The notes under the pieces were generated by a model that was given only the letters and a program-made list of their open reading frames with translations, had not been told where the DNA came from and ran no database searches. DNA of 64,000 nucleotides, from the NCBI GenBank assembly GCA_029204225.1, contig CM055109.1:29570361-29634360 (forward strand), written 5' to 3'. Origin of the DNA: Diphasiastrum complanatum. Lineage: Eukaryota; Streptophyta; Lycopodiopsida; Lycopodiales; Lycopodiaceae. Positions 22,901-34,033 of the stretch are shown here, piece after piece. The translations under genes and the position numbers were made by a program. How positions within the stretch are numbered: the stretch's first letter is position 1; each line of letters begins with the position of its first letter.

Positions 22901-23482
22901 GACAACAACAATAGCCACCCACAACCTTCACAAACAACACAACCACTTTTGTACCTTCTTCATCTGCACACCTGTAAAATTTATGTATATAGTAAATACC
23001 ATCTCAATATTCATATACATAAGATAGAACGAAGCATGATTTGTAATTCAGAGACAGACATTGTAGATGCCTTCGCGCATTGATTCTTTCTTTCAGATAG
23101 ATTGTCAGTAATAGGTTCATAACCTTTACAGATTGTGAGTAGCTTTGTGAAGCGCGCGGTTATGCCCGCTATTGTTTTGTGCTCACCTGCATTATTGACT
23201 TGTATATTTCGTTATACTTAATTTGATTACAGTTCTGTTTGGTTTTACATTCAGATTTGTGTCAAAACTGCAATGCTTTTTTATGTTCTGTCTGGCTGTC
23301 TAGCTCTTCGCGACTAATTACTTGTCTAATAATTCGTGACAAATTATTTGTCTGATGTTTCGATGGTTCATGTTTGGCTACGTAATCATTGTAGTACTAA
23401 TGATTCTTGTCGTTCGAATACTTTTCAATTGAGTTCATTTCTTTTCAAGTTCGACCTATCTTTCACACACCTCTTTCCAACA
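22901..23482 (+). repeat. Probable copia LTR (right end certain)
   Basis: Ends CTTTCCAACA directly before a TGGTATCAGAGCC primer site at 23483-23494. The left end is not resolved; the start given is approximate. Confidence 0.5.
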
Positions 23483-23494
23483 TGGTATCAGAGC
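23483..23494 (+). other. Primer binding site, tRNA-Met type
   Basis: TGGTATCAGAGC directly after the LTR end CCAACA. Confidence 0.85.
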
Positions 23495-23686
23495 CTAAGA
23501 TATCAAAACCTCTGATTCAATTAAGCGGTTTTTATTTTAGAGCTATTTCTATAGCCTGATAAGCTTCCACAGAAACAAGACTCTACTAGCCGATAGAATA
23601 ATTGTCTTCTTGTTCTGTAATTTAGCACCAGATTTTTATACTTAAGTCACTGATAGTTACTCCTATCACTTAGACTAATCTTCCAC

Positions 23687-24240
23687 ATGGATTCCCAAGG
23701 GAAAGCCAATCCTATCATGGACAAGCTTGATGCAGCTAATTACCATTTATGGAAATTTAAGATGAGAACCGTGCTAATGGCTAAGGAGTTGTATGACCTT
23801 GTTACAGCTGCAGAGAGGATACTTGAAGCTGACGACCCAGCAATCTCTAGATGGAAGCTAAAGGATGGCAAAGCATTTGCACTGATCATCCTCAACATTT
23901 TGGATACTCAGATCATCCATGTGTCCAAAGCCCAGACATCCAAAGAATTCTGAAACATCTTGAGCACATTATACAAGGTGTGAGATATAGCTTCCAAGCT
24001 ACATCTCAGGAAGAAATTTTACTCTCTCAAGATGGCAAATGGTGATTTCCAACAGAATCACATCAACCAGTTCAAGAACCTACTGAAGCAAATGGCCACT
24101 GTCGGATCTGTCATAGACAATCAAGACGCAGTAATGCAACTGCTTACAAGCTTGCCAAGCTCATACAAACCTAGATCCCTCCTGGAGTTTCCTCTTGGAC
24201 CTAGCCCCCAAGCCATAGTGAAGAACCTAAGAGAGAGGAG
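23687..24240 (+). pseudogene. Copia gag (UBN2) relic
   Basis: ATG at 23687 opens a gag that reads ANYHLWKFKMRTVL, then WKLKDGKAFALIILNILDTQ, and after a stop at 23952 and frame changes QHINQFKNLL-like and MQLLTSLPSSYK blocks to about 24200. It is cut off near 24240, before any zinc knuckle, where gypsy LTR sequence of opposite orientation begins. The leader just before the ATG is nearly repeated at 56455-56616, so both belong to one family. Confidence 0.82.
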
Positions 24241-24640
24241 GAGAAGCAAGCTCAAAAAATTGAATTTCCAATAGGAGGATGGGCGAGTTTCCAATAGACA
24301 TATTCTCCTCATGAGAGAGAAAATATTCTCCTAGGATTTCCATGCAACCTATATTGAGCTATTGACCTCTTATTCTTGTATTAAAGCAGTCATTCACAAT
24401 GCATGTGCTCCTATGTCCAATTATAGGTCTAGGCCCTCATATGATTATTAATTACTTTACAAGCCAAGCCTGGAATGACGAGGCATAACCAATAACCATA
24501 TACACCTGGAGTGATCGGCTATCCACGTCAAGAATTATTCCAATTCCCTTGTACAGGAAATGGACGTAATATTCTTCCCCCCTTAAACCAGTTCTGTCCT
24601 CAGAACGAGTAACTAGGGAAAATCCAATTTGTATGCTTTT
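24241..24640 (-). repeat. Chromodomain-type gypsy 3' LTR start and pol tail
   Basis: On the minus strand the end of a gypsy polyprotein (SWKELKAYKLDF...SEDRTGLRG, 24580-24650) leads into a purine tract AAGGGGGGAAGAA and then the LTR near 24572. It parallels the junction at 641 and resembles it over about 100 bases. Confidence 0.5.
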
Positions 24641-26777
24641 AATTCTTTCCATGAATCATTATCCTCAATTTGACCAACCAACTTAAGCAAGCACACAAGG
24701 ATAAAACAATTTCTCAATTGTTTGTCTTTGATCCTGAGTACTTATTCAGGGTCCAAAGGTACATTGAGCGATAAATCTTCCAAATGGCAAAATCTTCAAT
24801 ACATCAAACTGTCATAATCATATAAACTAAATTTGCATGATACACCGGATGAGCAGTCGACCAAACTTGAAGATTAAGTTTAGAAGCTAACAAATCAATC
24901 ATTTAACTTTCACAATTACCCTGAAAATCAATCTTTAGTTTGACTTCAATATCAAATAAGTATTTAGAGATGGGATAATTCTCAAATTATCTGTCTCTAC
25001 ACTGAAATACTATATCGACCTTTTAGAAGTACACTAAAAGATAAATTTCCCTATTGGGTTTGATTCTCTCCAATCTAATAACATCACCTTCATGTACCTC
25101 AATTTACATGAATCACTGGGTGAGTCCTCACCTTACATTGGAAATCAATGTTCAAAAGTTAAAGATCCAAAACAATTATAGTCCAAGACTATCCACAATT
25201 ACTTGTAGACCTATCATAAATGCCTCTGCTGAATTCCAACAGAATTCAGTGGTTATCCTTGACATTAGTTAGACTCTGTCATCCAATATATGTATATGAG
25301 CTCACTGGGATATAGTCAATAACTTAGGATATTTCTCCTTCAAGAAATATTCTATATCAAAAATCTTCTATATCGTATGCACAGTTCTCATAAATGAATC
25401 TAATGACTCACTAATCATGTGACTTATAAGCAATATAGATCAAAATAAACAGTTTCCGGTGAATTTTCTTCACACTACTTACTTATCCAATTAACTTCTA
25501 ATCAAGAGTAATCCAATTACTCAAGTCAATTGTAAATGATTCAGAAATCTTAAATGTCTAGGTGCAGATCTCAATTATACATGTATAACACCACATTTAG
25601 ATCTTCTTTCAAACCATAAATAAGTTAATGAATTATCCTTTCCATAGAAAGAGACATAACCTGCAAGTAACTGTTTCACACATTGCTTGTTCATATGTCT
25701 ATGCACTTTGACTAGTTTAAGTATACAATATATATATAATCGAAAACGTCCATGGTTTCTTCAAATTTTACGTAAACTGGGATTTTCAAATTCCATCCAA
25801 TATGGACCTAAACTGTGAAAATCGACCAAACATCGACTTGACAGTTTCACAGTTACCATCACATATTAGAAGGATTCTGAAACATCCTGCATGCATCCTA
25901 CATGACATGTAGTGATTTCAATAAAAATCACTTTTTACGTAATTTGCCAAGATGCACTACCCTGAGTTACAAGTATGCATGCATCAGATCATTTCGAAAA
26001 TTTTGCAAATTTTAGTTCAAAAATTGCCAAACTTCCGACAGCCATAACTTTCTCTACACGACACCAAATTGGTCGCTGTAAAGCACAGTACAGAGGGAGA
26101 GTGGCGCTTCACACGTGTGATCTGTAAATGCACAAAAAATAGGTAGGAGGGCGCACTTTTGTGGAGAGGAATCATCAAAAATCACATCCCAGCCCAATAA
26201 GCCTTGGATCAGAGGTTACAAGCACTCTACTAAGGTTTATTAGAGAGGCATAAAAGCTTTTTTGACCAATTTTGACCAAAATTTGTGGACAAATTCGTGC
26301 AATCAGATCCAAATACCTGTAAATCCATTGCATGCAAGCACCAAAAGCTTTGATTCTAGTCAAACATGGTTTCTATAGCCCATTTATAGTCCAAAAATCC
26401 CAATTTTTGGTCCAAAATCACTATCTAATCCACCTTTTGACTATTCCAACATCATGCAATCATTAGATCCAATCAATAATGATTGTAAAACAGCAATCTA
26501 GAAAATGTACTACATCAGTACCTATGATCAATTTCAAGCAAAAAACTTTAATTCTAGGTGAAAAATCTGCTAAAATCATCAAAAATCCAAAGATTTCCAC
26601 CAAAAACTATGGAGAAACCCCATAATTATGATCTTTAGGCTGAAAGTACACCAAAATCAGAGAAGTCACCTACTTGGAGATCAATTCTACCACCTGGAAG
26701 TAACATGCAAGGACAAATCCACAAAAACTGAAAAAATACAAGAAGTAGCTCCACCTTCTGATTGATGCAAATCCATA
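24641..26777 (-). repeat. AT-rich non-coding interior of a gypsy-family element
   Basis: Lies between a primer site at 26778-26789 and the pol tail near 24640, yet no gag or pol is readable. Blocks at 25290-25760 match 44.48-44.92 kb and 1.88-2.2 kb. This could be a large non-autonomous derivative or a very old copy whose coding sequence is unrecognisable. Confidence 0.4.
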
Positions 26778-26789
26778 GCTCTGATACCA
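26778..26789 (-). other. Primer binding site, tRNA-Met type, minus strand
   Basis: GCTCTGATACCA on the plus strand, reverse complement TGGTATCAGAGC. The adjoining TGTCACTG at 26791 marks the LTR end. Confidence 0.8.
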
Positions 26790-26902
26790 CTGTCACTGTA
26801 AAAAAAATACAAATACAAAATGAGGAAAAAATACAAAATGGACCAAGAGTGGATCCTAATCTGATCCTCAAGAGGGATTGGATGCTTGGACTTGCCAGAT
26901 TT

Positions 26903-28760
26903 TCAATAATACCCATAAGGGTCTGGTGGCCATTCCGGATAATCTTGTTCATCAACAATTGGGTAGTTGAGGCATTCCATCAGAGTATCCCAAGATAAAA
27001 CTGGATCCTCATTGATTGGCGCAACTGGTCCCAATGTCATGGACTCCCTCAAATCATAATGTGGATATGACATGATTGCTTGACTCTCTTGTCTGTCCAA
27101 GTATTTGTGGTATGCCATAACCTGATGACTTTCCTCAGCAGTCAATATCAAAGATTTAGGACAAGGCTTTGTCATTGTAGGCACTGGTGCTTGCTGTACT
27201 AGAGGCCTATTTGGGCTTGGATTCCCTGGATTTGGCCTTTGAAGAATGGATATACCTCGAATTGGCGTTGATTTGGGGGTCTGTTGAATTGTGGAACAAT
27301 TAGACTTTGGTTGAATCTTGCTCGTTGAGGGGCAATCATCAACTTTAGTCTTCCCTTGGTCATTGCATTTCCCTGTTGAAGGCTGCGTGACTGCACTTTT
27401 CCTTGGATCTTGTGTTGAATTGCCTTCAAGTTGCTCTGTTGATGATAGTCCCCTTTGTAATGATTGCGCCAAGAGACTTGGTAAAATCCGTTGGACTTCG
27501 TCGGATGCCAATTTCTTGACTTCCTTAGTTACCATTGGCATGATGGATTCTTCCATCTCTGTCTTCTGTGATGGTTTTACTTGTTTGCCCGAGGATATCT
27601 TTGCATACTTTGGGACTTTTGCCAGATTGTCCTCTTCGTCACTCGTTTCATAACCCGGTGGCACTAAGATTTTTCTTTTGTAGTACGTTCGAGGTGGAAG
27701 GGTTACCCCAGGTGCATGTCGGTCTACATAGGCCAAATGCCTCCTGGCTATTTGTGAATTTCTCATAGGGCAATCTCGGCATGGATGATTAACTCCGCAT
27801 TGTGAACATGAGGGATCAAATGTTGACAGATCCCCTCGGTGTGGACATTCAGCACAGCGGTGTTTTCTCCACATCCATAGCACCTAACTGAGTGCAGTAT
27901 GCCATCACCTCTAAGTTGATAGACATACACCGGTAACAGATTCCCCTTAGGATCTTCCACAAAATAGACTGGTAGGTTGTTATGGTCCTCCATTGAATTC
28001 GGTGACATGCAAGAGGATATAACCAAAACTTCTACCTTGCCACTGTTTGTTGAAGAAACTCATGATTTAGATGGATTAATCTGACATCCATCCTTCTGGT
28101 GAGCTCCTTGTTGGCTTGATTATGCTTTAGACCGTTGAACTGCTGGATCTTGTTGTCGACAAGCCTGTTGCTCTGTATTTTGTTCTTTTAACAAGCGCGG
28201 ATTATTGATTGGACACTTGGTACTTGGATGATCTCCAAAGCAGAAGATACATTCGTCCTTTTCAAGAAACTTAATAGAGCGAGCATAAGCTTGCTGACAG
28301 CTTGAAGTGTAAAGTTCTTGGTCTTCCGCTGCACTTGATCTGCTTGACCTTGCTGCACTTTGTTGCCTTGCATGGGGTTCCATTCTTGTTGGATCATTGC
28401 TCATTGTCGACCTTTGTTCCTCTAATTCTCCATCTGGATAGGGAAAATCCTTCTTCCCGAGTGAGATTTCCATCAAGACAGCATCCTTACAAAGTTGTGC
28501 AAGCGACACATAGGATGCTAACTCTTCCATACCAGATATGATCCTTTTGGACAGTCCGGCATAGTATTTTGCCATGATGATCTGTTGGGGAATCGAGGGA
28601 TCACAATCCTTCACTAGATGATAGATCTGATAGGTGTAGTCTCAGATTGTTTCAGCAGGGAACTTTTTTAATTTTGATAATCCTACAAGGGCGGTCTCCA
28701 TAGTTCAGCACTAGAATGTTACAAAGTAGCTGGTTGGTGAATTGCTTCATGGTTTGCTCA
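26903..28760 (-). pseudogene. Ty3/gypsy gag relic with extra cysteine clusters
   Basis: From 28700 down, FPAETI.DYTYQIYHLVKDCDPSIPQQIIMAKYYAGL and the following helices match the gypsy gag (retrotransposon gag) domain. A knuckle CIFCFGDHPSTKC is near 28240. In shifted frames near 27890-27770 come RCYGCG and then RCAECPHRG, SCSQCGVNHPCRDCPMRN, a run of CxxC pairs not usual in gypsy gag. A long polar Ser/Thr/Pro/Gln-rich tail of about 260 residues ends at a stop at 26903. Several frameshifts are present, and the N-terminus is cut at a C26/T9 run. I know no named family with this cysteine arrangement. Confidence 0.65.
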
Positions 28761-28778
28761 ATGACTCTGGTGTTCCAA

Positions 28779-28813
28779 CCCCCCCCCCCCCCCCCCCCCC
28801 CCCCTTTTTTTTT
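28779..28813. repeat. Homopolymer junction C26/T9
   Basis: 26 C followed by 9 T; the gag relic ends abruptly here. True lengths are uncertain in any assembly. Confidence 0.9.
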
Positions 28814-28976
28814 GTGGGAGATGAAGAAGAAAAAGAGAAGAAAATCAGTAAACGGTGGATCAGTATGGATGAGAATAGAGACAAAAATGGATTTATCTAG
28901 CAGAGACGGAGATAGAAGATGGAATAGAGATGGGACATGAGAATGATGGATGGATAGTTTTTTTTTTTTTTTAGAA

Positions 28977-29617
28977 CTTTGATAGGGCCAAAATTGGCAT
29001 AGATGTCAAAATAGTTAATTCCACATGTAAAGCCTCAATTTGGCCAAAAGTATATTGTGATGAAAACTCGAGGTAGTTAGGCTTGTGACACATGTGTAGA
29101 TGTAGTTTGATGAGTGATGAAGTCAAAGTGTTGGCAAAAGTCAAAGGGTAAGTGAGATTTTCATAAGAAGGGTCCAATAGAAGTGTAAGAAGGATGCATC
29201 GCTCATCCAATAGGATTAGAGAGGCTATGTTTGAGGGGTCCAATAGGATTGAAGCATGGATCTCCACGAGTTCTATATGTACTTTCATTACCAATCATAA
29301 TCAAGTGAGTTTTTGAGTCAATTTGAGAGCAATCAAGTTTTGCTTGTTTTTTCCTTCTCTCTCTACCTAAGGACAGACTACTCTATTCTCTATCTACCCG
29401 AGGAGAGGAGCTTAATTTTTCTTAGAATTTTCATGATGTATTTTTCCCATGTGTGAAACTACTTTGGTTATCAATCTATGCATCCATCTTTGTCTCTTTG
29501 CCGTAGATTTTGACATAGATCATGGATTTCAATCTAGTGTTGATCTAAAGTGCATAAGCTTTGCTTAGGAGATCATTCTCACACATTAGGGCATTCCCAC
29601 ATACGTGAAATTTCACA
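28977..29617 (+). repeat. Copia LTR, plus orientation
   Basis: Ends GAAATTTCACA immediately before a tRNA-Met primer site. Its start (TTTGATAGGGCC) matches TGTTGATAGGACC, the start of the opposite LTR at 31275, after a T15 run. Overall resemblance to that LTR is clear but low, so the copies are old. Confidence 0.7.
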
Positions 29618-29629
29618 TGGTATCAGAGC
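29618..29629 (+). other. Primer binding site, tRNA-Met type
   Basis: TGGTATCAGAGC abutting the LTR. Confidence 0.85.
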
Positions 29630-29941
29630 CTACCTAAGCTTTTGATGCATCTATCATCCATAGTTTCAAAAATTTCATGAAAATCAAGATCTAGAGAGTG
29701 TTGATTGCATCTCCCATGCTATCTCAAGCAAATTTGGATCAAGAGGGTTCATCATCATAAGGATTGAATCATTTCTGACATTGTATGGAATTCCCTACTT
29801 AGACACATGTGAAGGACAACCCAATTCACTTTGGTGGTTCCCTTCCATGTGAAATCCAAATTTGGAGCTTGATAGCGAGTTTCAAAGCTATTAGAGTCTA
29901 GTTTGTGTAGCAATTGATTTCATAGTGATTGGATCCTCCAA

Positions 29942-30160
29942 TCAAAAGTTATAGTCAATTGAATCAAGGTGGGTACGGCATCCACTATCAACAAAATTTA
30001 GATACATGGAAGGATTATAGTCACTAAGAGTAAATCCTAGTGAGATAAGGAAAGAATTAAGTCTTGAATACCATGATCTTGGTGCTTGCTTGAGTCCATA
30101 AAGACTTTTGAAGAGCAAGCACACTTTGGACTCATCCTTGATGAATCCTTGAGACTCAAA
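29942..30160 (-). pseudogene. Copia reverse transcriptase fragment
   Basis: About 70 residues: GFIKDESKVCLLFKSLYGL, then KQAPRSWYSRLNSFL and a worn end (SDYNPSMYLNFVDSG). It stops before YVDD. It lies between two LTRs that face each other. The 30160-30616 stretch shows only leader-like sequence. Confidence 0.75.
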
Positions 30161-30616
30161 ACAATGTCTAGATCACTTATAGATGAGATTGGTAACCATA
30201 CAACTGTGAACAGAGATCTAACAAACAATCTCTTGACCAAACCAAATGTGTCCACCCTGGTCTAGGTGCCCTACCTAACCCTCTTAAAAAAACTTACAAC
30301 TTCTGATTGGCTCAACCAAATGGAATGAAACTGATTGCAACAGAAACTAGACAAAAATAGCTTCAAAACAAGTTATCAAGCAAGATAAATGGATCAAGCA
30401 TGAGAGAGAACTCTCAATCTGAAATTGGATGTTCCTCACACGTGTATGAGCACCTGATTCTGTACAGTACTAGGTTAGACCCAATCAATGCCCTATTGAT
30501 CTCTTTTGATCCAAAATTAGACAAGATAGCTAGGAATGGATCTTGACAATTTCTAGCTCAAGATTGATGAAAAGTTTTCACTTAAATGGATCAAAATGCA
30601 TGGTAACCTTAGGTAG

Positions 30617-30628
30617 GTGCTGATACCA
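30617..30628 (-). other. Degenerate primer binding site, minus strand
   Basis: GTGCTGATACCA on the plus strand, ten of twelve matches to the tRNA-Met site, directly beside the LTR end at 30629. Confidence 0.7.
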
Positions 30629-31275
30629 TGTTGATTTCACACGTGTGGACTGTCCACAACATGTACTTGTGATCTCCTAAGGTGTGTAGATGCACCAAGA
30701 TCAAGACTAGATTGAGATTCAAGATCTATCTTTGATTCTATGGCAAAAACACACTACTACATGCATTCAATCACTTCCAACTCTCACTCACACGTGTGAG
30801 AAGTGTTCCAAAAATAATCTAAATAAAAACAAGCTGCTCTCCTAGGGTAGAGAGAGAAAATCTCTCGGGTAGAGAGAGAAAGCTAGAAAACAATTACTCA
30901 CAAAATCCACTCAATGTCAAAATCAATTAGATCCAAATGAGAAGTACAATGATACTAGTAGATCCACGAGCTACCACTATGCTTAACTATGATTGGACCA
31001 CACTTTTGCCACCTCTTAATCCTATTGGACCATTGATCCATTCACCTGTAAATTCTATTGGACCATTTTCAAGCAAACCTCAAATTCTATTGGACCCCTC
31101 CAGGTTCCACCTCTAAATCCTATTGGACCTCTTAAATTTCATCAAACAAAAGTATATCACTTGTCTACACTCTAATTGGCACAAGTTTAGCCTCTTACTC
31201 TATTTTGGCTAAATAGTGGCATTACAAGTGGAAATGGGTAATTTGCCATCTATGCCAAATTTGGTCCTATCAACA
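30629..31275 (-). repeat. Copia LTR, minus orientation
   Basis: 647 bp from TGTTGAT to ATCAACA, perfect 7-bp inverted ends. It contains CACACGTGTG palindromes at 30638-30647 and 30790-30799, and several TCCTATTGGACC-like phrases between 31010 and 31130. Confidence 0.8.
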
Positions 31276-31510
31276 TCCAGAGATCCGCTTGATTAACAAA
31301 TTCAACGGAGATGACTTCCACATGTGAAAGTTCTAGATGAGGATGATCTTAATCAAGAAGGAGCTATGGGGATATGTAAAAGATTCTATAGCCAGACCGA
31401 CAGAACCTGAATTGCTCCCAGCATGGAAAGCAAAAGATGGCAAAGCACTTGCCATTGTATCCTTGAATCTGAAAGACACTCAGATCACTCACACACTTTA
31501 CTTTTCTTAT
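31276..31510 (+). pseudogene. Copia gag fragment
   Basis: RLINKFNGDDFHM, with stops in the following WKFKM block, then RMILIKKELWGYV and AWKAKDGKALAIVSLNLKDTQITHT, all of the UBN2 gag type. It is cut at both ends, on the left by the LTR ending at 31275. Confidence 0.78.
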
Positions 31511-32040
31511 AAACCTCCGCCGACATCCTAGATGGACTTAAAATGCCAAAATTAGGTTGGCTATAGGTTCAGATTCTGAAAGTTGCATTTATGACAGTAC
31601 TTGGGCGAAGGATCCTCTTGGGCGAAGGTCCATCCTTTGCCAGACTTGGAAAACGTTCGCTGAATGGGTTCAGAACCTCAAAAACCTTCGCTGAGATTTT
31701 TATAGCCTATTTTTACAGTACTGAACAAGCCTGCAAATTTTTGTTCAGAACTGATCAACCAAACTAGTATTCTGTGTAATGGACCCTCCAAATTCACCTA
31801 TAAGTTGGATGAATACAATTTATTCCTCACTTGTGCTAGCGAAGCTCTTGCCAATTATTTCAGTGACCAAAGCCTTCAAAACTTTCTCTACTATTTTTTG
31901 ATATACACTCACGTCTATTACTTTCAGTTTCTGTTCTTTTTCATCACGTCTTCCACAGATACGTCTCAGTCGCCTCATTACACTATCCATCGTGGTGTTC
32001 CAACTGCAACGAAAATCATGATCCTTCCTAGCACAAGCAT
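31511..32040. other. No recognised gene; likely rearrangement breakpoint zone
   Basis: Between a copia gag piece and the first ORF of the OTA-like element. A GGGCGAAGG phrase is repeated at 31603 and 31620. The left end of the inferred inversion should fall in or near here. Confidence 0.35.
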
Positions 32041-32418
32041 GGTCACTCAGTGGATGACCTTGCGGAGCCTCTGCTTACTAGAATGGGTATTCATGGGAGA
32101 GCCTTCTCGGGGAGAATGAACAATGATTTTATCACTCTTGCCTTCAGTACTTGGAAGGAGGAGAAATCCAAATTTTACATTACTTTCCAGGGAGCCACAC
32201 ACAAGGTGCGCGTGACTGAGGCCGCCCTTGCTGCCATAGGGATAGCATCCGGTACCCAAGCCTCACCGAACTATAAGCAAGCTAAACAGACTATTAAGCC
32301 TTATATTGACCTGACCAATGATTTTCATTGGACTAACGACGACTATCTTTTAGATGCCATTACTGATCCTACCATTTACCGATATCATAAACTGGAGTCA
32401 CAGTCTAGCTACCATTGA
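32041..32418 (+). CDS. Unassigned ORF upstream of OTA-like pol
   Basis: Open frame ending at 32418, about 120 residues, reading VDDLAEPLLTRMGIHGRAF then WKEEKSKFYITFQG and VTEAALAAIGIASG. It has no zinc knuckle and is not a gag I recognise. The pattern of a charged WKEE segment, an F-Y-I-x-F strand and a TEAALAAIGI helix is loosely like the plant mobile domain, but that is a guess. It reads in the pol direction and probably belonged to the same element. A frameshift near 32410 leads into the next ORF. Confidence 0.4.
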   Translation, partial: GHSVDDLAEPLLTRMGIHGRAFSGRMNNDFITLAFSTWKEEKSKFYITFQGATHKVRVTEAALAAIGIASGTQASPNYKQAKQTIKPYIDLTNDFHWTNDDYLLDAITDPTIYRYHKLESQSSYH

Positions 32419-32935
32419 TTGTGTGAATGCTGATTACTGTGCTCAGCATCAAGATAATTGTACCTCTCCACTCTCGATCTATCATGACCAATTACCTGAT
32501 CTGGATACACCTATCATCAATATCAATTTTATTGATATCCTTCCACACCATGATGAGTTACTAAATGTTGCATGGCTACCTACTAATGAATAAGACGATT
32601 TATTCATCGATAATGAGAATGTCTTACGAATTCAAAATTGCCCAGAAGATTTGGACATTTCTGATATTCAGATTCTCAACTACATGGAGACACTTCCACT
32701 TAGGACCTATCCGCAACATGCTTCCAAGGTGGAACCAGTTGCCAATGTTGCAATTGAAAAGCCTGAGACAAAATTCTACCGTCCCAAATGCCCACACTAT
32801 CCATGGGATCTCTATGAGGAGGAGACCATCTTTCAAATTGATGATGAGATCCTCCATGACGTACCAACCGTCCCTCATCCACACACCTCTCCACCACCAA
32901 AGCCTCAACCACGTGGTCATACTATGAAAGAGTAA
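32419..32935 (+). pseudogene. Unassigned acidic, proline-ended ORF before RT
   Basis: Two abutting frames, about 170 residues: an Asp/Ile-rich part (LPDLDTPIININFIDILPHH), a stop at 32591, then NCPEDLDISDIQILNYMETLPL and a Pro-rich end (HPHTSPPPKPQPRG). No domain recognised. Position between the upstream ORF and the reverse transcriptase suggests a linker or a worn protease region, though no DTGA/DSGA motif was found. Confidence 0.45.
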
Positions 32936-32939
32936 ATGA

Positions 32940-34033
32940 AAAAACCACTTCAAATTCAAAAACGCCTGGGGACCTCACAATTGTTAGGGAAGTTCATGAG
33001 ATTGCCTTTGTTCCTACACCAGCCCCCGAACATTCCCAATCACCATCCCGACAAGAGAAAAGCAAGGCCCTCCTCGAATCTCCCACCCATGATGTTCTTG
33101 CATACTTTAAGGACTATACGATCAAGGATGTCACAATCCAATTACCTCAAGCTCAACATGAGCCAACTGGTAATTCACCCTACGAAGGCCCTACACAAAC
33201 TATAACCCTTTCTCTGAGTGAGCCAAATGAAACCAACGAATATCTTGTTCACGTCGGAGCTCATCTCAATCGCGAACAATGCAGACGGCTTGAAAAGCTC
33301 CTGCAAAAATATCGACATGTCTTTGCCTGGACCTATAAAGACATGAAAGGCGTCTCACCCCAAGTAGCTGTGCATCGTATCCCGCTTAAACCGGGTGCGA
33401 GGCCCACTGCTAGCTGTCCATACAGATGCAATCCCATCTATAAGGCCAAGATCAAAGAAGAATTACAATGCCTCTTAGATGCAGGATTTATCTATGAAAT
33501 CAAGCATACTAAGTGGGTCTCCCCAATTGCCATCATTCCCAAGAAAAATGGAAAACTCCGAATCTGTGTCGACTTTAAAAAACTTAACGCCGTCACCAAA
33601 CGTGATCATTTTCCATTACCTTTTGGAGAATCCATCTTAGAAAATCTAGCAGGAGATGAGGCTTACTCCTCCTTAGATGGCTTTAGCGGATACAATATGA
33701 TCCAAATCGCTGAAGAAGGTCAATATAAAACCGCTTTTGCCATAGAATGGGGAACCTTTTGTTGGAAAGTCATGCCCTTTGGTCTCTGCAATGCTCCTAG
33801 CACCTTCCAACGTGTTATGCAAGCGGCCTTTTCTCAACAGATGGGCGATACCTTAGAGGTTTACTTGGACGATTTAGGAGCACATTCAGAAGAAACACGC
33901 CATCTGTCTGTGCTCGAAATTTTTTTTATCGAATTTCAGCGCTTCGGCATCTCTCTTAATCCTGAAAAACGCCAGATTTGGGTAACCCATGGTATTGTGT
34001 TAGGACATTATTTCACGAAATGGCATTGCCACT
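32940..34033 (+). pseudogene. Athila/Tat-like (OTA) gypsy reverse transcriptase
   Basis: Open for over 350 codons. It has the RT-proximal CRRLEKLLQKYRHVFAWTYKDM, then HRIPLKPGARPT, SPIAIIPKKNGKLRICVDF, KRDHFPLPF, SSLDGFSGYNMI, MPFGLCNAPSTFQRVM and the active site EVYLDDLGAHSEE. FKKLNAVTKRDHFPLPF and GFSGYN are hallmarks of the OTA branch rather than of chromoviruses. The YLDD aspartates are intact. A one-base frame change near 34015 separates it from RNase H. The tolerable state of this frame suggests moderate age. Confidence 0.92.

Noticed and set aside
26762-26998. Plus-strand ORF across the primer site
   Set aside because: It is antisense to LTR and gag sequence and crosses the LTR boundary.
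28977-31275. Self-integration of one element to explain inward-facing LTRs
   Set aside because: The two LTRs differ too much by eye to come from a single event.
32041-32418. Firm assignment as a plant mobile domain protein
   Set aside because: Resemblance is a loose pattern only; left as an unassigned ORF.
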